Assembly: GCF_029962835.1 (NCBI RefSeq)
Contig: NC_080577.1
Span: 6,200,001-6,264,000 of the forward strand
DNA from: Magnolia sinica
Lineage: Eukaryota > Streptophyta > Magnoliopsida > Magnoliales > Magnoliaceae
Direction: 5' to 3'
DNA length: 64,000 nt
A model generated the notes under the pieces. The model did no database searches. It was given only the letters and a program-made list of their open reading frames with translations, and was not told the origin of the DNA. Made by a program: the position numbers and the translations under genes. Shown piece after piece: positions 22,941 through 33,351 of this stretch. Numbering within the stretch: the stretch's first letter is position 1; every line of letters begins with the position of its first letter.

Positions 22941-23608
22941 GTAAGAACTACAAAATACCTTCTTCCTCTACTTTCACTCAACACAAAACTGTATATTTAT
23001 ATGGGTTGCGTGGCTAATTTGTACTAGTGGAAATTACATTGCATTCAGATCTATTATTTCTTTTATAAGAATATTTTATTTTGCAATGATTTTATTTTGC
23101 AACGATTTTATTTTGCAGTTTAAACTTAATACCTGACTTTTTTAGATTTAACCACTTACCAAAAGCAATTCTAACCATCCAATTAATTGCTATCAAATGG
23201 ATGGTTCAAAGTAAAATAGTGAGTGGCTCATATTTGAAGAGAGAAAAAATCATATGGTTAAACTTATTTTCTCACTGCACTTTTTCACTTATGTTCCATA
23301 CACAATTGAGTCAACGATTTCAGTGGTCCAGATTGCATTACGAGCATGCCATGTTATATGCAATTTCTCACTCTGTGCCATATTTCTAATCAGCATCTAT
23401 AGTACAAACTATTTTCTTTGAATTCAAATTACAAACATTTATAATAGATGTTTATGATAGATTATTCTCATTTCTGGAGTCAATGAAGTACACTTCTGTA
23501 ATATCAATCCACTACGACTAATATATTGAGTTTATAATCATCATAGTGGGAGGAGCTTCAAGGTGGGTTTGAGCAACTAGATTTGCAGCATGTGTTCCTA
23601 TTTGGCAG
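22941..23608 (+). other. CACTA internal AT-rich region between captured fragments
   Basis: There is a short tandem 'tattttgcaatgattttatt' near 23080-23120. No gene or further exon is recognised. Confidence 0.45.
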
Positions 23609-23693
23609 GTGATTCATCCAGCACTGAATGTTTTAGCTAATCTTGTTTGCCCTCCTCCTTCGATCAGCAACAAACCTTCTGTGCTTGCACAAG
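23609..23693 (+). pseudogene. Captured exon-like segment, unassigned (possibly DCAF1-like)
   Basis: An 85-bp segment is bounded by AG (23607-23608) and GTCAG (23694 onward). One frame reads VIHPALNVLANLVCPPPSIS, then NKPSVLAQ. The 'ALNVL.NLVCPPPSISNKPS' pattern brings to mind the helical-repeat part of plant DCAF1, a CUL4 adaptor, but I cannot confirm this. It ends 55 bp before the Athila LTR. Confidence 0.45.
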
Positions 23694-23748
23694 GTCAGCA
23701 ATCTGTATCAATTACTATTAAAAATACAAAAGAGATGATGCTTGCAAT

Positions 23749-25819
23749 TGTTCACTCCCCAAGTGTAGGGTTGTGATGTAGTAATAAACTCGGTGAGACC
23801 GAGGTCGAATCCCAAGGGACTGATACCTGTACGCTATCTGAAACTAGGTAGAATTAAAATTAGATTAAGATGAAATCTAGATAGAATGACCTTTTAGGGA
23901 ATAATTGTGAAATAATTATTTCAATCTTAAGAAAATCAGAATTAAGAAACTAGGGATTCAAAGGATCCACTTGTAGAGATCAGGGAGATCTTATGCCTGC
24001 TTCAGGAATTATGGAAATTGAATTGAACTTACTTGATTTAGTTTTCAAGAGATGAAAGGTATATGAATTAGAGCGGATTCCATCACCAAACCATGCCCAG
24101 GAGACAAAGCAACAACAGAATTAAACCAATTACCAACCAATCAACAATGCATGAAGGTTAGAAAGGGTACCGTCATCCGACCATGCCCATGAGACGATGG
24201 TGAACAACAGGGCTTCCTGACGTCATAAACATCAAAAGGAGGAAGAAAATATTCAAAGCCATTGCAGACCCATTGTAATTTCAGTCACAACAGACCATTA
24301 AAGATTAAAAAATATTCCTTCGATAATCAACTAAAATCAAATTCAATTCATAAATTTAATAGTTAAATCAAGGCATAAAAATAGAGTCTTCCATCTCACT
24401 ACAAGCTTCACCTCTTAGCCCTAGCTAAGAGGTTTAGCCTAGCATGATCATGCTAGAACCAAAGAAAAAAACATCAAAGGAAAGAAATAAAATAAAAGGA
24501 AAAGAAAAAGGAAAAACCGGATATCTCTCTCTCGTGCAATCATCTAGCCACGTCCCTGCCAAGCTTCCTTCTTCCCTTTTCTCCCCCTCTCTTCTCTCTC
24601 TCTCTCTCCATTTTATATGTGCCAGGGCAGTGCAGACGGAGGTTTTTGGAGAGAGACCTTGCTGGAGTCGGACTTTACGCACGCCCTCTGCTGCGACAAT
24701 ACCTCACGCAGTCATGAATGCGGCGTCTCCACTCTTCTTCTTCTTTTCTTTCTTTCCAAAAGGACAACGTCCTCTGGGAGTTTTTTGGCAGACCTACATG
24801 ATGAACGGTTCAGATCGTCCGTCCGATCGCCCCCAAGAGCGCACAACCTACCGCAAAAGCCGGACAGCGTCCGGCTGCGAAACAGGGTGCGTAAAGCTCT
24901 TACGCTGTACTGATGGTGGGGCCCACATCACTTTTATTTTGAGAAATCCACGCCGTCCACTGCATTCTGCTCGAAAAATCAGGCGGGAATCACTGTTTTT
25001 GGATCAAAATCGGTGTGGTCCATGGATGCTTTCATTCAGCCATCCATTCCTGCGTTTGAACGGCTGGATTTCTCTCCTCGCGATCTTTTGCAATTCCACC
25101 ACCTAGGCAGTGATAAGAGGCGTCATGGGGATCTGATGGATCGTCCGGATTGGACCTTTGAAACACGGTGGCCGCCCACAAAAGCCAACCGCAGATGGCA
25201 GCGTCGTTCGCTGTCACAGCAGTTGCCGTTTTGGAGAAGGAAGTCGGTCAAAACCAACTTTGACCAGGTTTCTTAATCCGGTGCACGTTGAGTGCACATA
25301 TACTCTATACACATGTGATGCTCATGGGCCTTCATCATTATGGTCGTGAGAAATCCGTTCCGTCCATCCATTCTGTCATATCATTTAGACCGTCCAGACC
25401 AATTTTGAAGCATATCCAGATATCAGGCGAGCCCCACATAATGATTAAAGGGGCTGATCTGTCCGTTGAGCTACTTCCAGAGGGATCCAATGGCTGAATT
25501 TTGACGTGTACGCCTCGAGCCATGTATGAAGTTTTGAGCCGAACAGATGATGGAAACCCAGTGATCTTGCATTCTGGCTGACTTTCAGGCCGCTTGAGCT
25601 TCAGTTTCTCGATTTTTGCGGATCCGTGGTGTATAATTCCGTCGATCTTGGTCCCCTGGATTCTGGAGCGCCAAATCCATGCATTTAGCACCCCGATCCA
25701 GTCCCAGCTCGTAAATCCACCTTGCAACAGAAACATGATTAAAATGGGCTATTAAACGGTACCATGTTCATAAGTTCAGGCAATAACTGGGTCTGATATG
25801 CAATATTTGACCCCCAACA
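23749..25819 (-). repeat. Athila 3' LTR
   Basis: A 2071-bp LTR in inverse orientation, nearly identical to 33352-35452. It lacks two segments present in the other LTR (about 13 and 21 bp, near 25510 and 25660) and carries 6 bp missing from it. A TATA motif in element sense (ATATAAAA) lies at 24611-24618 next to a GA-rich tract. Open frames inside are non-coding. Confidence 0.95.
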
Positions 25820-25834
25820 CAACCCCCAACCAGC
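25820..25834 (-). other. Polypurine tract of the Athila element
   Basis: In element sense GCTGGTTGGGGGTTG directly precedes the 3' LTR, the position of the plus-strand primer. It is interrupted by T residues, so it is a weak tract. Confidence 0.6.
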
Positions 25835-26217
25835 ATTTTGCTAGTCTTGAGCAAAATATGTGAAAAGTAAGTTAAAAATTACAGAACAATTTTTATAAAC
25901 TCGAGTGATTTTTACAGAATAATCCAGATATGAGAATTCTCAGATTCATGAATGCTGGGTACTACTTTCTCCTAGACTCAAGCACATGGTAACTTCATAA
26001 TTAAGTTCAAAATATTAGTCCGTCAATTAGAACAATTCTAAACATTGAATTTCATGGGTGTATTGTGTAATCTCGACTTATCATTAAGGTTCACTTCTTA
26101 ATTTCAGGATATCATTGTTAACCGATAAGGGAATTCACGATAACCCAAACTTGTCTCACACATTATCTTTTTCTTCTTTAAATTTTTGATTTTTTCATAA
26201 AAAGTAACGCCAAGAAG

Positions 26218-26356
26218 GGGAATCGAATCCTCACCGATAGGGAGCAAACCTATGGTAAAGACTGTACTCCCAACTCTTTTTCAAACATCATTCGTGGGAA
26301 ATCGAATCCTCACCTATAGGGAGCAAACCTATGGTAAAGACTGTTCGCCCAATCCA
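26218..26356. repeat. Direct repeat of about 60 bp in the Athila 3' region
   Basis: Both copies contain 'atcgaatcctcacc', 'tagggagcaaacctatggta' and 'aagactgt' with few changes, at 26218-26277 and 26297-26356. Confidence 0.85.
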
Positions 26357-26634
26357 TTTCATTTCCCCAAGTTGGTTCCTTCCATGTTTAGTGATTACCA
26401 AGTTGATCCTTCAATATTGAACTGAACCCTTAATGTGAAAGCGAGATGTGATATGTAAAATTATGATTCAATCAATTGTTCAAAACTTCTAATCATGGAT
26501 TAATAGTTCTAACTTAACTGTGAAATCTAACAAATAGTTGAATCTAAAAGTCATAAATTCCAACATCACTTATCTTGTAATTCTAAATCCAAGATAGCCT
26601 TCAAAATCGCTTCGAATTTATACGAAATTCTAGA

Positions 26635-26670
26635 AGAAATTGTGAAAAATTTAAATTTTTCACAATTTCT
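26635..26670. repeat. Perfect 36-bp palindrome
   Basis: AGAAATTGTGAAAAATTT is followed immediately by its exact reverse complement with no spacer. It could extrude as a cruciform or fold as an RNA hairpin. Confidence 0.95.
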
Positions 26671-27188
26671 GCTCAAAACTAAGAGAACACTGATTAGGGA
26701 ACTTAATCTCCCTCAACCCCCAACCAAAAATCTACATTGTCCTCAATGTAACAGCTATGAGAATGCAATGCACTTGGGACAACGAAAAGTAAATATGAAG
26801 TGATGGGAAGATAGTACCTGGATGATGAATCGAGAGACACTTTTCAAGAGATCGCAGCATGGGCGTCGGTTAGCATGAGAGAAGGCAAAATAACAAAAAT
26901 AAAATCCTACTTATACCACTTTCGTAGGTGCTCTCGATTACATTTAGCGTATGCAACAAGCCTTTAAACCCCTAGGTTGCCCCTAGTGGACAAGTTGTAG
27001 TCTCATGAGGGTTTGCAGTAATGTTACCCACAAACATTGAACTAACTAATGATAAAAACTAAATGAAATGAAGAGCTGGGTTGCCTCCCAGGAGCGCTAA
27101 GTTTACCGTCTTCAGCCAGATAAATAAAGCAACTACCCTAGTCCTATGAAAGCGATAAATCTACCTATATCTCCATCAGACTAGGAGA

Positions 27189-28455
27189 TCAATCTTGGTA
27201 AACAGGAGCAGTCAGGGGCATGGACATGTCCTCTGAATCAAATTTCTCGACAAATGGTTTCAATAGATGTCCATTAACTTTAAACTCCTTGCCATTGTCG
27301 GGATCTCTTATCTCAACGGCCCCATGAAGAAAAATAGTAACAACAATGTAAGGGCCGGTCCAACGAGATCGAAGCTTACTCGGACAGAGATGTAATCGAG
27401 AATTGTACAAAAGGACCTTCTGACCGGGCGTGAATGATTTTCACAAAATGTGTTGGTCATGAAATGCTTTCATCTTGTCCTTGTAAATTCTCGAATTATC
27501 GTACGCATCATTCCGGATTTCCTCAAGTTCATTCAATTGAAGTTTGTGTAGCGAGTCAGCGTTGTCCAGATTGAAATTAAGATTTTTAATCGCCCAGTAC
27601 ACTTTATGTTCCAGCTCCACAGGCAAGTGATAAGCTTTCCCATAGACAAGTCTAAAGGGAGACATTCCAATAGGAGTTTTAAAGGCAGTACGGTATGCCC
27701 ATAAGGCATCAGTTAATCAGATTGACCAATCCTTACAATCAAGGTTAACCCTCTTCTCCAAAATGTGTTTAATTTCCCTATTAAAAATCTCAGCTTGCCC
27801 ACTTGTCAGTGGGTGGTACGGGGTGCTCACCTTATGAGAGATACCGTATTTCTTCATTAAGCTCTCAAATGGTTTATTACAAAAGTGTGAGCCCCCATCA
27901 CTAATGATGGCTCGAGGCGTTCCGAATCGAGAAAGGATGTTTTCTTTTAGGAATTTAATGACCGTGCGATGGTCATTAGTTCGACACGGAATCGCTTCGA
28001 CCCATTTAGTGACATAATCCATGGCGAGCAAAATATACAGATTTCCAAACGATTGGGGGAATAGTCCCATGAAATCGATGCCCCAGCAATCAAATGCTTC
28101 AATGATAAGGATGAGATTCAAAGGCATCATATTTCGATGGGACAATGCTCCTAATTTCTGACAATGCTCACAAGCTTTGCAAAACTCATGAGTGTCCCTA
28201 AACATAGTGGGCCAGTAAAAGCCACACTGCAGAATCTTGGTCGTGGTCTTTTTAGCAGAAAAGTGACCACCACAGGCCTGTGAGTGACAGAAGGAGATGA
28301 CGCTCTGATGCTCATCGTCTGGTATACATCTCCTTAGGATTTGGTCTGGGCAATATTTAAATAAATAAGGATCATCCCAGAAAAAGTTGCGCACCTCGGT
28401 GAAGAATTTCTTCTTATCTTCGTAACTGTGTCGGTATGGCCCCTGTAGCAAGATA
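27189..28455 (-). pseudogene. Athila integrase (disrupted)
   Basis: Reading leftward from about 28455, the sequence shows the N-terminal zinc-binding region ([10 protein letters not shown], then [11 protein letters not shown]). The catalytic core follows: first Asp in WGIDFMG, second in [13 protein letters not shown], and Glu in [13 protein letters not shown]. So the D-D-E triad is present. A stop interrupts the core C-terminus near 27717. The frame continues in two pieces (27441-27665 with [20 protein letters not shown], and 27189-27410 with [11 protein letters not shown]), the SH3-like C-terminal part. No chromodomain is seen, consistent with Athila. It is out of frame with the RNase H segment because of a shift near 28440. 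Confidence 0.9.
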
Positions 28456-28944
28456 ATTAGCAATATCAGCAAACCAAGGTGAATGGGAGACTCTGAACAG
28501 TTGTTCATCAGGGAACATGTCATTGATATGGGTCGTCTCAAGGGAATCAGAGGTATTAAGGCGAGAAAGGTGATCGGCCACAACGTTTTCTACTCCCTTT
28601 TTATCTTTAATTTCTAAATCAAATTCTTGGAGTAAAAGGATCCATCGTATCAGGCGGGGCTTAGAATCCTTCTTAGAAAGAAGATACTTCAGTGCCGCAT
28701 GATCTGTATTGATAATGATCTTGGATCTGATCAAGTAGGACCTAAATTTGTCCAAGGCGAACACTACAGCTAAGAGTTCCTTTTCCGTAGTCGAGTAGTT
28801 CACCTGGGCAGAATTTAAAGTTCTACTTGCGTAATGAATGACGTAGGGCCTCTTATCTTTTCTCTGGCCTAGGACCGCCCTAAGAGCATAATCAGAAGCA
28901 TCGCACATAAGCTCAAAAGGAAGGCTCCAGTCGGGTGGCTGCAT
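28414..28944 (-). pseudogene. Athila RNase H segment
   Basis: The frame starts within the connection after reverse transcriptase ([20 protein letters not shown]). It carries the RNase H residues Asp in CDASD, Glu in [13 protein letters not shown], Asp in [11 protein letters not shown] and the final Asp in ADHLSRL. The domain is complete. Past about 28455 the frame runs out of register with integrase (ends GAIPTQLRR), marking a frameshift. Confidence 0.9.
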
Positions 28945-30402
28945 GATAGGTGCAGTGGTTAACGTGCCCTTAAGCTTGGTGAAAGCTTCCTGACATTGCT
29001 CAGTCCACTCGTACGGAGCATCCTTTTGAAGAAGATTGCATAAAGGACGAGAGGAGACTAAAGTTCTTTATGAATCGCCTGTAAAATCTTGCGTGTCCTA
29101 AGAAGGATCGCACGTCTCTGATGTTCTTGGGTGGAGGTAGGTTAGAGATAAGATCGATTTTTGTCTTATCTACCTCGATTCCCTTGGACGAGATGATATG
29201 CCCAAGGACAATTCCCTTCTAAACCATGAAATGACACTTCTCTCAATTAAGTACCAAGTTCTTTTCTTCACATCTTTTCAGCACACATTTAAGATTTTCC
29301 AAGCACTTGCTGAAAGATGGACCGTAAACAGAGAAATCGTCCATGAAGACCTCTAGATATTGCCCCACCATATCAGAAAGATACTAAGCATACATCGCTG
29401 AAAGGTGGCAGGGGCATTACATAGTCCGAATAGCATCCTTCGATAGGCAAAGGTGCCGTAGGGATATGTAAATGTGGTCTTTTCCTGGTCTTCAGGGGCT
29501 ATCTATATCTGGTTGTAGTCCGAATATCCGTCAAGGAAACTGTAATAGGAATGACCAGCTAACCTTTTCAGGATCTGATCAATGAATGGTAAATGAAAGT
29601 GGTCTTTCCTCGTGACGGTATTCAACTTCTTGTAGTCAATGCACATTCTCCAACCAGTAGTGACTCTAGTTGGCACGAGTTCATTATTAGCATTGGCTAC
29701 GATGGTGATTCCGGACTTCTTAGGGACCACTTGAGTTGGACTCACCCATTGACTATCAGATATAGGGTATATAATACCCACGTCCAATAGTTTAAGAACT
29801 TCGGCCTTAAGTACTTCCTTCATGTTTGGATTTAGTCTACGTTGTGGTTGCCGAGCGGTTTTTACATTATCCTCAAGATATATGCGGTGAGTACAAATCG
29901 AGGGATCGATTCCCTTAAGGTCCGCTATCGTCCATCCCAGGGCTCCTTTATGCTCAATGAGAGTAGATATGAGCATACTCTCCTGTTCTTTCTCCAGGTG
30001 GGCAGAGATCACCACCGGGTATGTCTCATCTTGACCTAAATAGGCATATTTCAAATCAGAGGGCAAAGGTTTTAGGTCAAGCTTCGGCGGCTTGAGGTTA
30101 GATGGTAGAGGCACTACATCAGTTTGTGGCAATTCTTCAAATTGTGGCCTCCACCGGTTAACTTTCAGTACCGGTGCAATATCAAGCAAGGCGCACGTCT
30201 CCCTAATCATGTCATCATCAAAATCATGGGAGTGGGCCAGGTACGTCTCTAGATGGTCGGAGGATAAGGTCAGAGGTGTCGTATCTTCCACTAAAGAGTC
30301 AATCATGTTAATATCGTAGAAATCGTCATCCTCCTCTAAGTTTCTGCCGTTATTGAAATAGATATTTGACTCCAATGTCATATTTTCAAAAGACATAGTC
30401 AT
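28945..30402 (-). pseudogene. Athila reverse transcriptase (disrupted)
   Basis: The upstream part (29503-30402) joins the protease-RT linker to the fingers: VLKLLDVGIIYPISDSQWVS, GWRMCIDYKKLN, LPFIDQILKRLAGHSYYSFL. A TAG stop at 29503-29505 follows NQI. The reading continues (PEDQEKTTFTYPYGTFAYRR, GLCNAPATFQR). A one-base deletion near 29380 shifts the frame just before the catalytic box, which reads EVFMDDFS at about 29333-29353. Further breaks occur near 29210-29260 and 29050. The enzyme cannot be made as one protein from this copy. Confidence 0.9.
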
Positions 30403-30543
30403 GACACCATTCCTGCAATTGATAATTGCATTTGAAGTGGCAAGGAATGGGCGGCCAAGAATGACGGGGATCTGAGTGCTTACGTTATTGATGGGTTCGG
30501 TGTCCAGGATGATAAAATTTACAGGGTAGTAAAATCTATCAAC

Positions 30544-31581
30544 TTAGACCAACACATCCTCAATTATCCCTCTTGGTATACGAACAGAGCGATCAACAAG
30601 TTGTAGTGTGGTTAGGGTAGGTTTTAATTCACCCAAACCTAACTGTTTGTATACCGCGTAGGGAATCAGATTGACGCTCGCTCCTAAGTCAAGAAGTGCA
30701 TGATCAATTCGATGGTCTCCGATTACACATGATATGGTTGGGCTACTGGGATTCTTGAATTTCTGTGGCACGTCTTGCTTTAGGATGGCACTCACTTTCT
30801 CGGTCAAGAAGATCTTCTTTTGAATACTCTGCCGTCGTTTGGTCGTGCATAAGTCTTTCAGGAATTTGGCATATGAAGGTATCTGTTTCATGACATCAAG
30901 TAGAGGAATGTTGACTTTCACTTGTTTTAACACCTCTAGGATATCCTGAGAGTTAGAGAGAGGTTTTGGTGAAACCAACCGTTGGGGGAATGGAGCAACT
31001 GGCTTCTCTAGAAGTTCCGGTTCTAATTTTTGTGGGGTATCACTAGATCCATCATTGTTGTCCTCTTCTGGTTCTTGAGGCTTTTCGGGCCTAACCGAAA
31101 GAGTTTTATCAATGATCTTTCCACTCCTAAGAGTGGTGATGGATTTAGCGTGCCCCATCTGATTTGAAGAGCTAGGATCATTAATCTCGTACTGTGGTTT
31201 AGGATTGGGGAGAGGTTGTGCAGGAAGCATCCCTTTTTCCATAACCGTCATACGAGAATCTATCTTTTCCATAAAATTTGTAATTCCCCGCATTGCCTGA
31301 GCCAGCTCTTGTATGGAATTTTGAACCGGTTCCTCTTGAGGTTTCACTTGATTTGGATTTTGATTGAAGAAACCTTGAGGGGTAGCCGTTTGTCCATTCC
31401 TCCAACTAAAGTTTGGATGATTTTTCCAACCAGGATTGTACGTATTGGAGTTAGGTCCAGTAAAAGGTCTTTGATAGTTGTTTACGGCATTAGCTTGTTC
31501 ATTCAACACTCCTCGAAAGGCGGGTATTGTAGGACAATTTTCAGTTGTATGAATGTTGCAATCACAGATGCTGCAAACAAT
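30544..31581 (-). pseudogene. Athila nucleocapsid and protease region
   Basis: Just after the gag stop, in the same frame, is a CX2CX4HX4C zinc knuckle (CSICDCNIHTTENC, 31534-31575), the RNA-binding nucleocapsid motif. A Pro/Asn/Gln-rich linker follows, then the aspartic protease with active site LLDLGASVNLIPYAVY (DLGAS at 30676-30690). A TAA stop at 30544-30546 cuts the protease after EDVLV. The same frame continues beyond it (FYYPVNFIILDTEP, about 30500-30540) toward the RT linker, so a single base change is enough to explain the break. Confidence 0.88.
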
Positions 31582-32439
31582 TTAATTAACCTTATCCTTC
31601 TTTCCTTCCATGGCCTCAACTTTCCTTATGAGCGTAGTCACTTTACACTTGAGATCATCCTCTTCTTTCAAGAGATATAATCCACCCTTCTCCTTTAATT
31701 GAGTCGGCCTAGACGTGGTGTTCGACTTTGGGTAATAGTGCCATGATTGTGTTTTTTCAGCAAGACTATCGAGGTAATCCCATACCTCGTCAACATCTTT
31801 ATTAATGAACTCTCCATTACACATTGTCTCGACCATTTGGCGCATGGAAGATGTCAGTCCATCATAGAAAAAATTTGTAATGCGCCACATTTCAAATCCG
31901 TGTTGTGGGCATGAACTGACCAAATCTTTGAACCTTTCCCAACATTGGAAGAATGTTTCATCTTCCTTTTGGGCAAAGTTCATGATTGCTTTTCTGAGAG
32001 TAATCGTTTTATAATGTGGGAAGAATTTTTTTATGAATTCCTTCTGCATGTCGTTCCATGTGCCAATGGATCTAGGACGCAGTGAATGTAACCATGTCTT
32101 AGCTTTCTCTTTTAAGGAAAAAGGAAAGAGTTTCAGCCTGATTGTATCCTCAGATACATTAGGAAAACATAATGTAGCTATAATCTCATCGAACTCTTTC
32201 AAATGTAAATATGGACTTTCTGATTCAAATCCATGGAATTTGGGAAGGAGTTGGATAACTCCTAGCTTGATGTTCATTTGTCCTGTGTTTTCAGGAAAAA
32301 TCATGCATGAGGGCGTATTCACTCCCGCCGGTTGTAGATAATCTCGTAAAGTACGAGGCGGGGGTGCCTGATGCACCTCGTTCTCATCTTGGGTATCCTC
32401 CACCCTGGGTGGAAGTAGAGGAGGTTGGTCTTCAGCCAT
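31582..32439 (-). pseudogene. Athila gag (capsid part)
   Basis: A 285-residue segment starts MAEDQPPLLPP and carries RTLRDYLQPA, IQLLPKFHGFESESPYLHLK and the retrotransposon gag core (LFPFSLKEKAKTWLHSLRP, FIKKFFPHYKT, ETFFQCWERFKDLVSSCPQH). This forms the capsid shell of the virus-like particle. A TAA at 31582-31584 ends it 7 bp before the zinc knuckle, which lies in the same frame, so this is a premature stop inside a longer gag-pol frame. Confidence 0.9.
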
Positions 32440-33327
32440 AACTTCAATTAACTAAGGGGATTTCGAGTGGTGTTTAGTCCCGCGATAGATAGTCAACCCC
32501 TCAACCAATCCTCCTTCAGTCAAGAGACGTCGAGTGTTGTCACGGGCTCACTTGAGCATGAAACACTCACAGCCTTAAATTCAAAACCTAATCCTAAGAA
32601 AGGGAAAGAAAATCTAGAAAGAAAGAGAGAGTTGGAAAGAAATTACCAAATTGGAGTCCCTAAGTTAAAAACCTGCAAAATAAAACCAAATAAGTTAGAT
32701 TCTAAAAAGAGAAGAACAATCCTTTAAAAGAAAGATAGCAGTAAACTGATTTCTAAAAGAAGGAATTCCTAAAAGAAAGTGGAAATTTCTAAAATAAATT
32801 AGGAAAGTCCTAAACTAGAAAGTAAATTACTAAAAGAGAACTGAAAAATAGAAAGTAGGGAAGGAGCTTACCGAATTAGAAATTTCTATCTTAAAGGCCT
32901 AAAAAATAAGAAGGTTAGTTTCTAAACAAAAATTCTAAAAATAAATTAGGAAACAAAATTAGATTCTAAAAGAGTTAAAATTAAAAAGTTACTAAAAATA
33001 AAAATAGAAAGTTAATTCCTAAAAAGGGAAATAACTAACCTAGTATTTAAAAACAAAAGAGAAAAATTTTCAAAAATAAACTATTTCCTACAAATAGGAA
33101 AATACTAGAATTAGAAAATTTCTAAATTTTAAACCCTAATTTTAAAAGTGAAAAAAGTAGAGAAATTAGGAAAAAATTACCAATTTAGGAACTTATGTCA
33201 GGATCCTACAAAACATGGAAACAAGTTAGTTCTAGAAATCAATTAAAAACCTAAAACTAAAGTTAGTCAAATTCTAATATTAAATTAATTCTAAACCTAA
33301 TTAATTTCAGATAATCGCAACCGTCAG
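32440..33327 (-). other. Athila 5' leader between primer site and gag
   Basis: Almost 0.9 kb of low-complexity sequence made of 'ctaaaa', 'aattagg' and 'aaattctaaaa' words, strongly purine-rich on the plus strand. No gene. This is the untranslated leader expected to hold packaging signals. Confidence 0.75.
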
Positions 33328-33345
33328 TCCCCGGCAACAGTGCCA
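33328..33345 (-). other. Primer-binding site of the Athila element (tRNA-Asp-like)
   Basis: In element sense TGGCACTGTTGCCGGGGA lies 6 bp inside the 5' LTR. It resembles the tRNA-Asp 3' complement (TGGCGCCGTTGCCGGGGA) used by Athila-type elements, with two apparent changes. Confidence 0.8.
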
Positions 33346-33351
33346 AAAACT

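Larger units (their letters stand above)
25835..27188 (-). other. Athila 3' non-coding region (no env-like frame)
   Basis: Between integrase and the 3' LTR is 1.35 kb of AT-rich sequence without a long frame, so the env-like gene found in some Athila members is absent or lost. It contains a direct repeat of about 60 bp (26218-26277 and 26297-26356) and a perfect 36-bp palindrome (26635-26670). Confidence 0.7.

Noticed and set aside
23811-23830. tRNA-like 'ggtcgaatccc' T-arm motif in the LTR
   Set aside because: No acceptor or anticodon stems can be formed around it; it recurs identically in the other LTR as ordinary LTR sequence.
24444-25497. Several open frames duplicated at 34047-35096
   Set aside because: They lie in both Athila LTRs, overlap each other in different frames and show no protein similarity.
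29593-32341. Plus-strand frames opposite gag-pol (for example 31216-31680)
   Set aside because: Shadows of the minus-strand gag-pol coding sequence.
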